A stretch of DNA of 12,833 nt from Acidimicrobiaceae bacterium (GTDB lineage Bacteria > Actinomycetota > Acidimicrobiia > Acidimicrobiales > Bog-793). The notes below the pieces were generated by a model. That model saw only the letters and a program-made list of their open reading frames with translations. It ran no database searches and had not been told where the DNA came from. Location of the stretch: assembly GCA_025463965.1 (NCBI GenBank), contig JAODBN010000129.1, positions 1 through 12,833 of the forward strand. The letters are read 5' to 3'. Every line of letters starts with the position of its first letter. Position 1 is the first letter of the stretch. Positions 1-6,285 of the stretch are shown here, one piece after another. A program made the translations under genes and the position numbers.

Positions 1-90
1 CCCGTTCCAGGACATCCCGTTCCAGGACATGCCGTTCCAGGACATCCCGTTCCAGGACATGCCGTTCCAGGACATCCCGTTCCAGGACAT
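1..90 (-). repeat. 15-bp tandem repeat encoding MSWNG, six units in window
   Basis: Six perfect-length 15-bp units fill 1-90. On the minus strand each reads ATG TCC TGG AAC GGN. Only the last base varies (GGG or GGC), largely alternating, which hints at a 30-bp higher-order unit. A degenerate edge follows at 91-105 (first seven bases shared). It lies in frame at the C-terminus of the S8 protease and continues beyond the left edge. Short Trp/Asn/Gly/Ser repeats of this kind occur at the C-termini of some secreted actinobacterial proteases; their role is not known to me. Confidence 0.95.
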
Positions 91-1734
91 GCCGTTCGAC
101 TGAGGGTCGCTGCCGCCGGCGCTGGCCGCTGCGGACTGAGCCTCCATGATCTTCACTGCCCGATGGCCCCACGAAGCTGGATTCCAGCTCGAGGCTGCCC
201 ATGCGGTGGAAAGCGAGACGGTCGAGCCAACCGAGGTGGTCTCGGCCTGTGCGGCGAGGTCCTGATGGAAGCCGTTGTTGCGGACCGTCACGGCGGCCGC
301 AACCTCGCCCACACCGTGGCCGTCCACAAAGGGGTTGCCAACCGGTCCAGGCACAGCGCTCAGAAGCAGTGCGCCCTTGACACGATCAGGCGAGAGCGAC
401 GGGTGCGCCTCGAGCAGGAGTGCGACCTCGCCCGAGGCGATGGCCGCGGAGAACGAGGTCCCCGTCCCCACGAAGTTCGCGCTGCCTATTTGGGCGCTCG
501 GATTCGCCTCGTAGATGGTCGACCCCGGGTCGGCGAGGCTTACCACCGAGCGTCCCGGCGCCACGATGTCGGGCTTGAAGGTTCCGTCGTACGCCGTGGG
601 TCCCACGCTGGAGAACCCTGGGATCGACATTGTGGAAGGCGTTCCGCCCGTCGTGTCGAGGGCGCCCACAGTGATCGCCAGCGGGTCGTCGCCCGGCGAC
701 GTGATCGTGCCGTTCGCGGGCCCTGAGTTACCCGCTGAGGTCACCACGGTGATGCCGGCATTCCAAGCAGCGTCGACTGCCTGATCAAGTGGCTCGGTGG
801 CCGCCGGCCCAGTCGGAATCGTGCCGAGTGAGAGGTTCAGCACCTTGATGTTGTCAGGGGCGCCCTGATGCGCGATGACCCAGGAGATCCCCTGGATCAC
901 GGCGCTCATCGAGGTCGAGCCGTCCGCCCCGGCAACCTTTACGGAGACGAGGTTCGCTCCCGGCGCCTCGCCGGTGTACTGGCCGAGGGTCGATGCTCCG
1001 TTGCCCGCGATCAGCCCGGCGACGAAAGTGCCGTGGCCGTATTCGTCCGTATAGGGACTGTTGGCTCCCGTCAGGTCGACCCCGTCGACCACTCGACCGG
1101 CAAGGTCGGGAAGCGCTGCGTTGATGCCCGAGTCGATGACGGCGACCGTGACACCCTGGCCGGTGTCTCCTTGGCTCCAAAGCTGGTCAGCTCCGGTGAC
1201 GGAGGGGAAGAGTTGTGCCGGCCCACCCACCACCGGCTGCGGATTGGTCGTCGACGCAGTGCTGGTCGGTGCAGTGCTGGTCGACGGAGTGCTGGTCGCC
1301 GCAGTGCTCGTTGTCGCAATCGTCGCGGTCGGCGTCGTGGTGGCCGGCGTCGTGGTGGTCGTGCTGGAAGCGTCGCCGCCACCGTCGTCCTGCATGGACA
1401 CCGAGGTGTCCGGGGTGACGCTCAGCCCGAAGGAACTGCTGAGCGCAGCGACCTCAGCTGGGTCGAGGCGCGCTTCCGCGCCCTGGACGACCGATAGTGC
1501 CCAAAGGTAACGGCCACCCGCGGCGACAATGTCCTGTCTGAGCAAGGCCGATCCGGCGCCTTGGACGATGTAACGCTGAGAGCTGTGGTGCTTCACCGTC
1601 GCCGAAGCTCCGGCGATAGACGAGAGGGGGCCAATGCCCACAGCGGCAGCGAGCAGTGACGCACCCGCGAACGGACCAGCGAGGCGAGCGTGCTTGCGGC
1701 TAGGTGTCACTCGCAACTGCGGGACGTTCTTCAT
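1..1734 (-). CDS. Secreted subtilisin-family (S8) serine protease with C-terminal MSWNG repeats, partial
   Basis: The frame is open from an ATG at 1734 to the left edge (578 residues seen, C-terminus missing). Residues 1-45 look like a signal peptide: a basic n-region, a hydrophobic stretch around 22-40 and an A-S-A type cleavage site near 43-45. Residues 53-112 resemble an I9-type propeptide (RYIVQGAG start). A Thr/Ser-rich linker covers about 123-163. The peptidase domain spans about 173-485 and has all four subtilase signatures: Asp201 in VAVIDSGI, His234 in YGHGTFVAG, Asn336 in TSAGNSGP and Ser427 in GTGTSFSA. It should therefore be an active exported endopeptidase. After residue 548 the protein enters MSWNG repeats and leaves the window. 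The ATG follows GGAGGA with almost no spacing, so the true start is slightly uncertain; a GTG four codons upstream (GTG GTC GGA GGA ATG) is possible. Family call sure; substrate unknown. Confidence 0.93.
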   Translation of the reverse strand, partial: MKNVPQLRVTPSRKHARLAGPFAGASLLAAAVGIGPLSSIAGASATVKHHSSQRYIVQGAGSALLRQDIVAAGGRYLWALSVVQGAEARLDPAEVAALSSSFGLSVTPDTSVSMQDDGGGDASSTTTTTPATTTPTATIATTSTAATSTPSTSTAPTSTASTTNPQPVVGGPAQLFPSVTGADQLWSQGDTGQGVTVAVIDSGINAALPDLAGRVVDGVDLTGANSPYTDEYGHGTFVAGLIAGNGASTLGQYTGEAPGANLVSVKVAGADGSTSMSAVIQGISWVIAHQGAPDNIKVLNLSLGTIPTGPAATEPLDQAVDAAWNAGITVVTSAGNSGPANGTITSPGDDPLAITVGALDTTGGTPSTMSIPGFSSVGPTAYDGTFKPDIVAPGRSVVSLADPGSTIYEANPSAQIGSANFVGTGTSFSAAIASGEVALLLEAHPSLSPDRVKGALLLSAVPGPVGNPFVDGHGVGEVAAAVTVRNNGFHQDLAAQAETTSVGSTVSLSTAWAASSWNPASWGHRAVKIMEAQSAAASAGGSDPQSNGMSWNGMSWNGMSWNGMSWNGMSWNGMSWNG

Positions 1735-1735
1735 T

Positions 1736-1740
1736 CCTCC
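1736..1740 (-). promoter_or_regulatory. GGAGG Shine-Dalgarno-like motif abutting the protease start
   Basis: GGAGG ends one base before the ATG at 1734. That is too close for ordinary initiation, where 5-9 nt is usual. Either initiation uses another start codon or the annotated ATG is poorly served. The predicted signal peptide supports a start at or very near this ATG. Confidence 0.4.
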
Positions 1741-1761
1741 GACCACGACTTCCCTGTCAGT

Positions 1762-1783
1762 CCTGCGACTGGATAGTCGCAGG
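1762..1783. promoter_or_regulatory. Perfect 9-bp inverted repeat upstream of the S8 protease
   Basis: CCTGCGACT (1762-1770), a GGAT spacer, then AGTCGCAGG (1775-1783): a perfect 9-bp stem with a 4-nt loop, starting 28 bp upstream of the protease ATG. It could be a 5'-leader hairpin or a dimeric operator. There is no T-run, so it is not a classical intrinsic terminator. Confidence 0.5.
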
Positions 1784-1931
1784 CACCCTAATGGGGCTCC
1801 TGGTACTCGGTCGAACACCCCGCCGGCAGTACCACGTACCGGCCGTGCCAGCAACAATAGCGCGACAAGTGGACACCTTCGCCGGAACTGCTGCTACCCG
1901 CTCGCCACGACGCCAAACCCCGGGCCGCCGA

Positions 1932-1980
1932 TGCAATGCCGCCGCGCCTGCGCTGCCGAGCCAAGAAGGCGGGCATTGCA
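1932..1980. repeat. Inverted repeat with one bulge
   Basis: The left arm TGCAATGCCGCC (1932-1943) pairs with the right arm GGCGGGCATTGCA (1968-1980), leaving one unpaired base, across a loop of about 24 nt. No T-tract follows on either strand. It lies far from both flanking genes and its function is unknown. Confidence 0.45.
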
Positions 1981-2120
1981 GCAAAATGACGCCATAGGGG
2001 CGCTACCAGAAGCAATCGTGACCCGAGAACGCTCATCATTGCGCCAATCGATGCGACCCTTTGTTGGAGCTCGCGGTTGAACACCGCAGGCATGAGATTC
2101 AACAGATCATGGGCCTGCAT

Positions 2121-2177
2121 CTCGGTGATCGACGTGTCGCCTGCGAAGTCTGCAGACGCGACTCGCTAATCACCGAG
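2121..2177. repeat. 57-bp nested imperfect palindrome
   Basis: The outer arms CTCGGTGAT (2121-2129) and ATCACCGAG (2169-2177) are perfect complements. Inside them GTCGC (2136-2140) pairs with GCGAC (2158-2162), and CTGC (2141-2144) pairs with GCAG (2152-2155). The nested pairing suggests a structured transcript, an element end or a regulatory site. I cannot match it to a known RNA family by eye. Confidence 0.5.
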
Positions 2178-2643
2178 CACCGTCTGCCAGGCGCGCCCCT
2201 GCACGCGCTGGCCGATGGGGGGCTCGGCCTTGGCGGGAAGCCTCGAGACCTTTGGTCAACCGGCTCAGCTAACGCTTCTCCATGATCTCGTCCGCAAGCA
2301 AGTCAAAACCTCCCCGACACGGCGCTGAAACCTGATCGTTGCATGGGCGTGGCTCTTCAGCTCGCGATCCGTCGTTGCGCTGCAACCCTGCGAAGGCGAA
2401 CGAGGGGTGGCGCCGGCCGACGACCGCTGACGTAGGTGACCCTTCGCCAAACAATGCAGTGCTTCATGGATGCGCCGCAGGGCTAGAAGGCACGACCAAG
2501 AGCGTGCGGATCCAGACGGGCGAGTATCCCCGGGGCCAATTCGATGTCCGCTCGCCCCTTCCGCGTTCTCCACGCACGCGCGGCGCGGCCAGGAAACGCG
2601 TCTCGGTCTGGCTGGTCGTGACGTCGGGCGGCCGGTGGTCATA

Positions 2644-2661
2644 CGCAAGTCGGCACTTGCG
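2644..2661. promoter_or_regulatory. Palindrome upstream of the SRPBCC-arsR unit, candidate operator
   Basis: CGCAAGT (2644-2650), CGGC, ACTTGCG (2655-2661) form a perfect 7-bp inverted repeat about 60 bp before the SRPBCC start. A third copy of the half-site, GCAAGTG, follows at 2679-2685. ArsR-family dimers bind palindromic sites near their own promoter, so this is a reasonable operator candidate for the downstream regulator. The link is positional inference only. Confidence 0.4.
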
Positions 2662-2710
2662 CAGCATCCGGCCCACGTGCAAGTGTGATCTTGCGAATAA
2701 GTCGTCCACG

Positions 2711-2715
2711 GGAGG
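2711..2715 (+). promoter_or_regulatory. GGAGG ribosome binding site of the SRPBCC gene
   Basis: GGAGG lies 8 nt before the ATG at 2724. It favours this start over the in-frame ATG at 2685, which has no comparable site and adds 13 residues outside the domain. Confidence 0.75.
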
Positions 2716-2723
2716 TAGAAGCG

Positions 2724-3200
2724 ATGAACGCAGACCGGATCGAGCGAGAAGTCAAGATCTCGGCGCCGATCGAGCGGGTGTGGTCGGTGCTCACCGAGCC
2801 CGCCCACGTCGGTACATGGTTCGGCACTGGGACTCCGGCGGAGATCGATCTACGTCCCGGCGGCGTGATGGTGCTCGACCACGGCTCCTACGGCACCTTT
2901 CCGACCCTGATCGTGGACGTCGACCCTCCGCGTGCCCTGTCCTACCGGTGGGCGAGCGCCTATCCCGGGGTGCTCGCCACCGCGGACAACTCGACGCTCG
3001 TCGAGTTCACCTTGGAGCCGGCAGCCGACGGAACGCTGCTCCGGGTCGTCGAGAGCGGGTTCGACTCGCTGGTGATCCCTCCGGAGCGGGAGTCGAGCGC
3101 CGGGTACGCGAGCCACTCGGAGGGCTGGAGCGGCGTGGCGGAGAAGCTCGCGGCCTTCGCCGAAGGAGCCGACGAGTCCCCCCTCATGCCGGTCGCGTGA
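2724..3200 (+). CDS. SRPBCC / AHSA1-like domain protein
   Basis: 158 residues, about the size of a single START-like (SRPBCC) domain of the AHSA1 (activator of Hsp90 ATPase homologue 1-like) type. The N-terminus REVKISAPIERVWSVLTEP is the typical first strand and helix. RALSYRW falls in the middle strands, and the C-terminal helix begins at HSEGWSGVAEKLAAF, also typical. Such proteins form a helix-grip fold with a hydrophobic pocket and bind small lipophilic ligands; the ligand cannot be read from sequence. The gene overlaps the downstream arsR by GTGA. SRPBCC-ArsR pairs are common in actinobacteria, though the regulator often comes first. Cytosolic: no signal peptide or membrane segment. Confidence 0.88.
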   Translation: MNADRIEREVKISAPIERVWSVLTEPAHVGTWFGTGTPAEIDLRPGGVMVLDHGSYGTFPTLIVDVDPPRALSYRWASAYPGVLATADNSTLVEFTLEPAADGTLLRVVESGFDSLVIPPERESSAGYASHSEGWSGVAEKLAAFAEGADESPLMPVA

Positions 3201-3520
3201 ACGCCGTCGACGGGGTCCTCGCCGCCCTCGCCGATCCTACGCGGCGGGAGCTGCTCGATCGCCTTTCTGCGCAGGGTCGCTCGACCGCGACAAGGCTTGC
3301 CGGCGAGCTGCCGATCACGCGCCAGGCAGTCGTGCAGCACCTCGCCGTGCTCGATGCGGTCGGGCTTGTCTCGGGTCAGCGAGTGGGGCGTGAACGTCGC
3401 TACGAGGTACGCAGCGAGCGCCTGACGGAGACCGCGAGATGGATGGACCGCCTCGCCGCACAGTGGGACCGGCGCCTGGCAACGATCAAGGCGATCGCCG
3501 AGGCCGAAAGCCCCCGCTAG
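3197..3520 (+). CDS. ArsR-family winged-helix transcriptional regulator
   Basis: 107 residues starting at a GTG that overlaps the SRPBCC stop codon (GTGA). LADPTRRELLDRLS is the hallmark N-terminal helix of ArsR regulators. The helix-turn-helix is at about residues 33-53 (ELPITRQAVVQHLAVLDAVG), and the wing follows (GQRVGRERRYEV). No cysteine is present, so the classical ELCVCDL metal-sensing box is absent. This matches the non-metal ArsR subgroup that partners SRPBCC proteins. It is probably a dimeric repressor acting on this operon, perhaps at the palindrome near 2644. The frame is open upstream to 2339, but that part has no ArsR similarity and overlaps the SRPBCC gene. Confidence 0.9.
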   Translation: MNAVDGVLAALADPTRRELLDRLSAQGRSTATRLAGELPITRQAVVQHLAVLDAVGLVSGQRVGRERRYEVRSERLTETARWMDRLAAQWDRRLATIKAIAEAESPR

Positions 3521-3723
3521 CGAGCCCCCTCGTCTGCTGTCCCGCCGGGGCGAACGGCGCCGTGGCCCGCTGCGTGGAGTCACCTCAAGCCCACGAGGCG
3601 CGGGGCCGTTACGAAACCATGCGGACACGGGGGGCGTCGCCGCCGGCTCCGACCGTCCGATCCAATGCATGGCCGCGTGCAAACAGCGCGTCGGCAGAGC
3701 TGGCTCGCTGAGCCCGAGCCGAC

Positions 3724-3731
3724 AGGAGGGG
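3724..3731 (+). promoter_or_regulatory. AGGAGGGG ribosome binding site of the GT-methyltransferase fusion
   Basis: A strong purine-rich site with its core 4-8 nt before the ATG at 3736, fixing that start. Confidence 0.75.
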
Positions 3732-3735
3732 CGAC

Positions 3736-5109
3736 ATGGACGAGCACGGCCTCACGAGCATCGTGCTCTTCGCGCACGACGACCTGGACGCGACGCGCCT
3801 TTGCGTCGACGAGATCCGCGCCCACACGCCGCCGGAGAGCTACGAGCTCATCGTCGTGGGAGGCGGCTCCGGCGATGCCACCGCCGAGTGGGCCCGTTCC
3901 GAGCCCGGGGTCACCTTCCTTCCGGTGGATCTGCGCCTCGGTGCCGCTGCGGCGCAGAACCGCGGGATCGAGAAGGCGAACGGACCGAACGTGGCCCTCT
4001 TGGCCAGCCACGTGCTCGTCACCGCGGGCTGGCTCCCCCTTCTGCTCCGTTGCCTGCACAGCGCACCGGACGTGGGCGCGGTGGGGCCGGTCAGCAACGC
4101 CCTGCCCCTACAGGCAGTGCAGGCGTCTTACAGCAACCTCGAAGAGCTCGAGCTCGCCGCGGGGAGGATCAACCACCACGATCCCGCCATCTGGGACCAG
4201 CGGTTGCGACTGAGCGACGGCTGCTTACTGCTGAAGCGCTCCGCCATCGAGGCGGTGGGCCTGCTGGACGAGCAGTTCGGTCGCGGCGGGTTCCACGATG
4301 ACGACTACTGCCTCCGGCTGACGAGCGCCGGATACCGACTCCTGCTCTGCAAGGGCGCCTTCGTGCACCTCGGCGGGCCGCTGCTGCCAGTGCAGGACGA
4401 AGCAGCGTTCCTGGCCCTGAGGGGGCTCGAGAACAAGCTCTTCACGCAGAAATGGGGCTTTGAGGTCACCTACTCGACCTTCATGCGGACCGAGGTGATC
4501 GCCATGATGGGCGAGCACTCCCTTGACGAGCCGCTCCGGATCCTGGAGCTTGGTTGCGCCTGCGGCGCCACGCTGCTCGAGATCCGCAACCGCTACCCGA
4601 ACGCAGAGCTTTTCGGGATCGAGCTGAACGAGGGCGCAGCCGCGGTGGGCTCGCGCTTTGGCGACATTCGGGCGATGGACGCGCAGAACCCGCTCAGTTA
4701 CGAGGAGGACTTCTTCGACTACGTGATCCTTGCGGACGTGCTCGAGCACCTCAGCGACCCTTGGAAGGTGCTCGCCAACCTGAAGCGCCACCTGAAGCCG
4801 ACGGGCAAGGTGATCGCCAGCATCCCGAACGTCATGCACTTCAGCGTGTTGCGGGACGTGATCAACGGCAGCTGGACCTACCAGGACGCCGGAATCCTCG
4901 ACCGCACGCACCTGCGCTTTTTCACGCTCAGCGAGATAGAGGCGATGTTCCAGGGCGCCGGCTACGGGCCCCGCCAATACAACGGGACGACCGTCGCGAT
5001 CTCGGAGTCCGACCAGCGCTGGATCGACGCACTGAGCACGCTCTCGAGCCTTACTGGTGTCGAGCAGTACCAGGTGTACCAGTACCTGGTCTCCGCGTCT
5101 CGCAGCTGA
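3736..5109 (+). CDS. Glycosyltransferase (GT2-like, degenerate) fused to class I SAM methyltransferase
   Basis: 457 residues in two domains. Residues 7-215 have a GT2 (GT-A) layout: TSIVLFAHDDLDAT start, ELIVVGGGSGDAT at 37-49, a GAVGPVSN strand, then GLLDEQFGRGGFHDDDYCLRL at 175-195. Residues 260-420 are a Rossmann methyltransferase: motif I ILELGCACG (269-277), acidic Glu296 in FGIELN, YVILADVLEHLSDP (329-342), and SIPNVMHF and LDRTHLRFFTL further on. The overall plan fits bifunctional glycosyltransferase/methyltransferase proteins seen near polysaccharide genes. The usual VDNGSTD reads VGGGSGD (41-47) and the NND/DXD position reads ASH (90-92), so the transferase may be inactive or altered while the methyltransferase looks intact. 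A strong AGGAGGGG site precedes the ATG. It stands alone on its strand, convergent with the hydrogenase operon. Target unknown. Confidence 0.87.
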   Translation: MDEHGLTSIVLFAHDDLDATRLCVDEIRAHTPPESYELIVVGGGSGDATAEWARSEPGVTFLPVDLRLGAAAAQNRGIEKANGPNVALLASHVLVTAGWLPLLLRCLHSAPDVGAVGPVSNALPLQAVQASYSNLEELELAAGRINHHDPAIWDQRLRLSDGCLLLKRSAIEAVGLLDEQFGRGGFHDDDYCLRLTSAGYRLLLCKGAFVHLGGPLLPVQDEAAFLALRGLENKLFTQKWGFEVTYSTFMRTEVIAMMGEHSLDEPLRILELGCACGATLLEIRNRYPNAELFGIELNEGAAAVGSRFGDIRAMDAQNPLSYEEDFFDYVILADVLEHLSDPWKVLANLKRHLKPTGKVIASIPNVMHFSVLRDVINGSWTYQDAGILDRTHLRFFTLSEIEAMFQGAGYGPRQYNGTTVAISESDQRWIDALSTLSSLTGVEQYQVYQYLVSASRS

Positions 5110-5165
5110 CCCGAACCGGCGCGCTGCCGCCGGACGTCCGGGCTCGGGCGCACTCTTTGGGAGAA

Positions 5166-5199
5166 AGCCGCGGCCCTGCCGAGCAGGTGAGGCGCGGCT
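5166..5199. terminator. Nested hairpin between convergent genes, possible bidirectional terminator
   Basis: The outer arms AGCCGCG (5166-5172) and CGCGGCT (5193-5199) are perfect complements. Inside, CCTGC (5175-5179) pairs with GCAGG (5183-5187) around a CGA loop. It sits in the 89-bp gap between the stop codons of the fusion gene and hypE. No T-tract is present, so it is at best a weak or factor-assisted terminator, as is common in high-GC bacteria. Confidence 0.35.
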
Positions 5200-6281
5200 C
5201 AGCAGATGCGCGGCAGGGGATCGCCCACGAGGACGTCGATCATCCGATGGCCGCCGAAGGTGGTCCGGCCGAGCACGCGACCGGGGGGCTCGTCGCGCAC
5301 CTCACCGATGAGCGCTGCTTCGCGGCCTGCCGGCTGCGATCGCATCGCCTCGAGCGCCGCGTCCGCGAGCTCTGGCGCGACGAAGGCGACGAGCTTTCCC
5401 TCGTTCGCCACGTACAGCGGATCGATGCCGAGGATCTCCCCCGCCCCGAGCACCTCGGGGCGCACGGGGACCCGATCCTCGGCGATGACCACTCCCACCT
5501 CGGCGCTGAGCGCGATCTCGTTGAGAACGGTCGCCACTCCCCCACGGGTGGCGTCGCGCATGCAGTGCAAGCCCTCTCCACAGGCTTCTATCAGCGCTTG
5601 CACGAGCTCCCAGAGGGGCTGGGTGTCGCTTTTCACGTCGGCTTCGAGATCCAGCTGGCCGCGGGCCAGCATGATCGCGACCCCGTGGTCGCCGATGGTT
5701 CCCGAGACGAGCACCTTGTCGCCCGGCCGGACGAGGTCCGGCGCGAGCGCGACTCCCTCTTCGAGCAGACCAACCCCGCTCGTCGTGATGTAGAGCGAGT
5801 CGCACTTGCCTCGCTCGACGACTTTGGTGTCGCCCGTCACCACCGGGACCCCGCAGCTGGCCGAAGCTGCCGCCATCGCCTTGACCTCGGCCTCGAGCAC
5901 GCTCGCCGCCAAGCCTTCTTCGAGGATGACCGCGGCGGACAGCGCGAGAGGCCGGGCGCCGGAGACTGCGAGGTCGTTGACCGTCCCGTTAACCGCCAGC
6001 TCGCCGATGGAGCCGCCAGGGAATCGGAGCGGAGACACGACGAAGGAGTCCGTGGTGAACGCGAGGCGTACCCCCGCCGCTTTCACGAGCCCGGCGTCGG
6101 ACAGCTCGGCGAGCGCGGGGTTCGCCAAGAGGGGGAGGAAGAGCCCCTCGACGAGCTGGCGGCTGGCTTTTCCGCCCGCGCCGTGGGCCATCGTGATGCG
6201 TTCGTCCCGAAAGCGCGGCGCGCGGCGGCGGATCGCCTCGATGCGCTCCCCTACCTCGACCTCTGACATCGCCCGTGGCAT
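5199..6281 (-). CDS. hypE: Hydrogenase maturation protein HypE (carbamoyl dehydratase)
   Basis: 360 residues. HypE accepts a carbamoyl group from HypF on its C-terminal cysteine and dehydrates it with ATP to a thiocyanate, the source of the CN ligands of the [NiFe] active-site iron. Seen here: ITMAHGAGGKAS (29-40), the ATP-binding PurM/AIR-synthase-like region FTTDSFVVSP...GTVNDLAVSGA (75-109), GDHGVAIMLAR (197-207), RDATRGGVATVLNE (242-255) and the obligate C-terminal PRIC with Cys360 as last residue. The ATG at 6281 is preferred because GAGG lies 9 nt upstream; an internal ATG at 6269 is the alternative. The start is 4 nt after the hypD stop. It is the last gene of the operon in this window. 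The frame stays open further upstream inside hypD, which is a shadow. Confidence 0.97.
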   Translation of the reverse strand: MPRAMSEVEVGERIEAIRRRAPRFRDERITMAHGAGGKASRQLVEGLFLPLLANPALAELSDAGLVKAAGVRLAFTTDSFVVSPLRFPGGSIGELAVNGTVNDLAVSGARPLALSAAVILEEGLAASVLEAEVKAMAAASASCGVPVVTGDTKVVERGKCDSLYITTSGVGLLEEGVALAPDLVRPGDKVLVSGTIGDHGVAIMLARGQLDLEADVKSDTQPLWELVQALIEACGEGLHCMRDATRGGVATVLNEIALSAEVGVVIAEDRVPVRPEVLGAGEILGIDPLYVANEGKLVAFVAPELADAALEAMRSQPAGREAALIGEVRDEPPGRVLGRTTFGGHRMIDVLVGDPLPRIC

Positions 6282-6285
6282 CGGA

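Larger units (their letters stand above)
1735..2723. other. Gene-poor region of about 1 kb between divergent genes
   Basis: I find no coding sequence I can defend on either strand. The open frames here (for example minus 1788-2120, minus 2269-2454, plus 2061-2285) lack recognisable domains and convincing ribosome binding sites. Parts are less GC-rich than the neighbouring genes (2281-2340 has 33 G+C of 60, against 39 of 60 in a sample from the methyltransferase). The stretch holds several inverted repeats, listed separately. It should carry the promoters of the leftward protease and the rightward SRPBCC-arsR pair. It may also contain remnants of a decayed gene or element, but no transposase motif is visible. 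Confidence 0.5.

Noticed and set aside
1..105. Direct repeats as a possible CRISPR array
   Set aside because: Units are 15 bp, contiguous with no spacers, and encode an in-frame pentapeptide.
163..1510. Several plus-strand open frames opposite the S8 protease
   Set aside because: The minus strand gives a continuous protein with all four subtilase signatures, so these are antisense shadows.
1784..1820. Possible -35/-10 promoter for the S8 protease (TTCGAC and TAGGGT, minus strand)
   Set aside because: The spacing is about 19 bp and both boxes are weak matches, so it cannot be separated from chance.
1788..2120. 110-codon minus-strand frame in the gene-poor region
   Set aside because: It has no recognisable domain, its second half is low-complexity Arg/Gly/Ser, and no clear ribosome binding site precedes it. 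I keep it only as possible relic coding sequence.
2269..2454. 61-codon minus-strand frame in the gene-poor region
   Set aside because: I first suspected a transposase or integrase remnant, but no catalytic or HTH motif is visible.
2339..3196. Upstream extension of the ArsR frame to a 393-residue protein
   Set aside because: The added part has no ArsR similarity and overlaps the SRPBCC gene; the GTG at 3197 with GTGA overlap is the natural start.
4554..6266. 570-codon open frame on the plus strand
   Set aside because: It runs out of frame through the methyltransferase domain and then antisense to hypE. The translation is Arg/Ala/Gly-rich without domain features, a GC-driven shadow.
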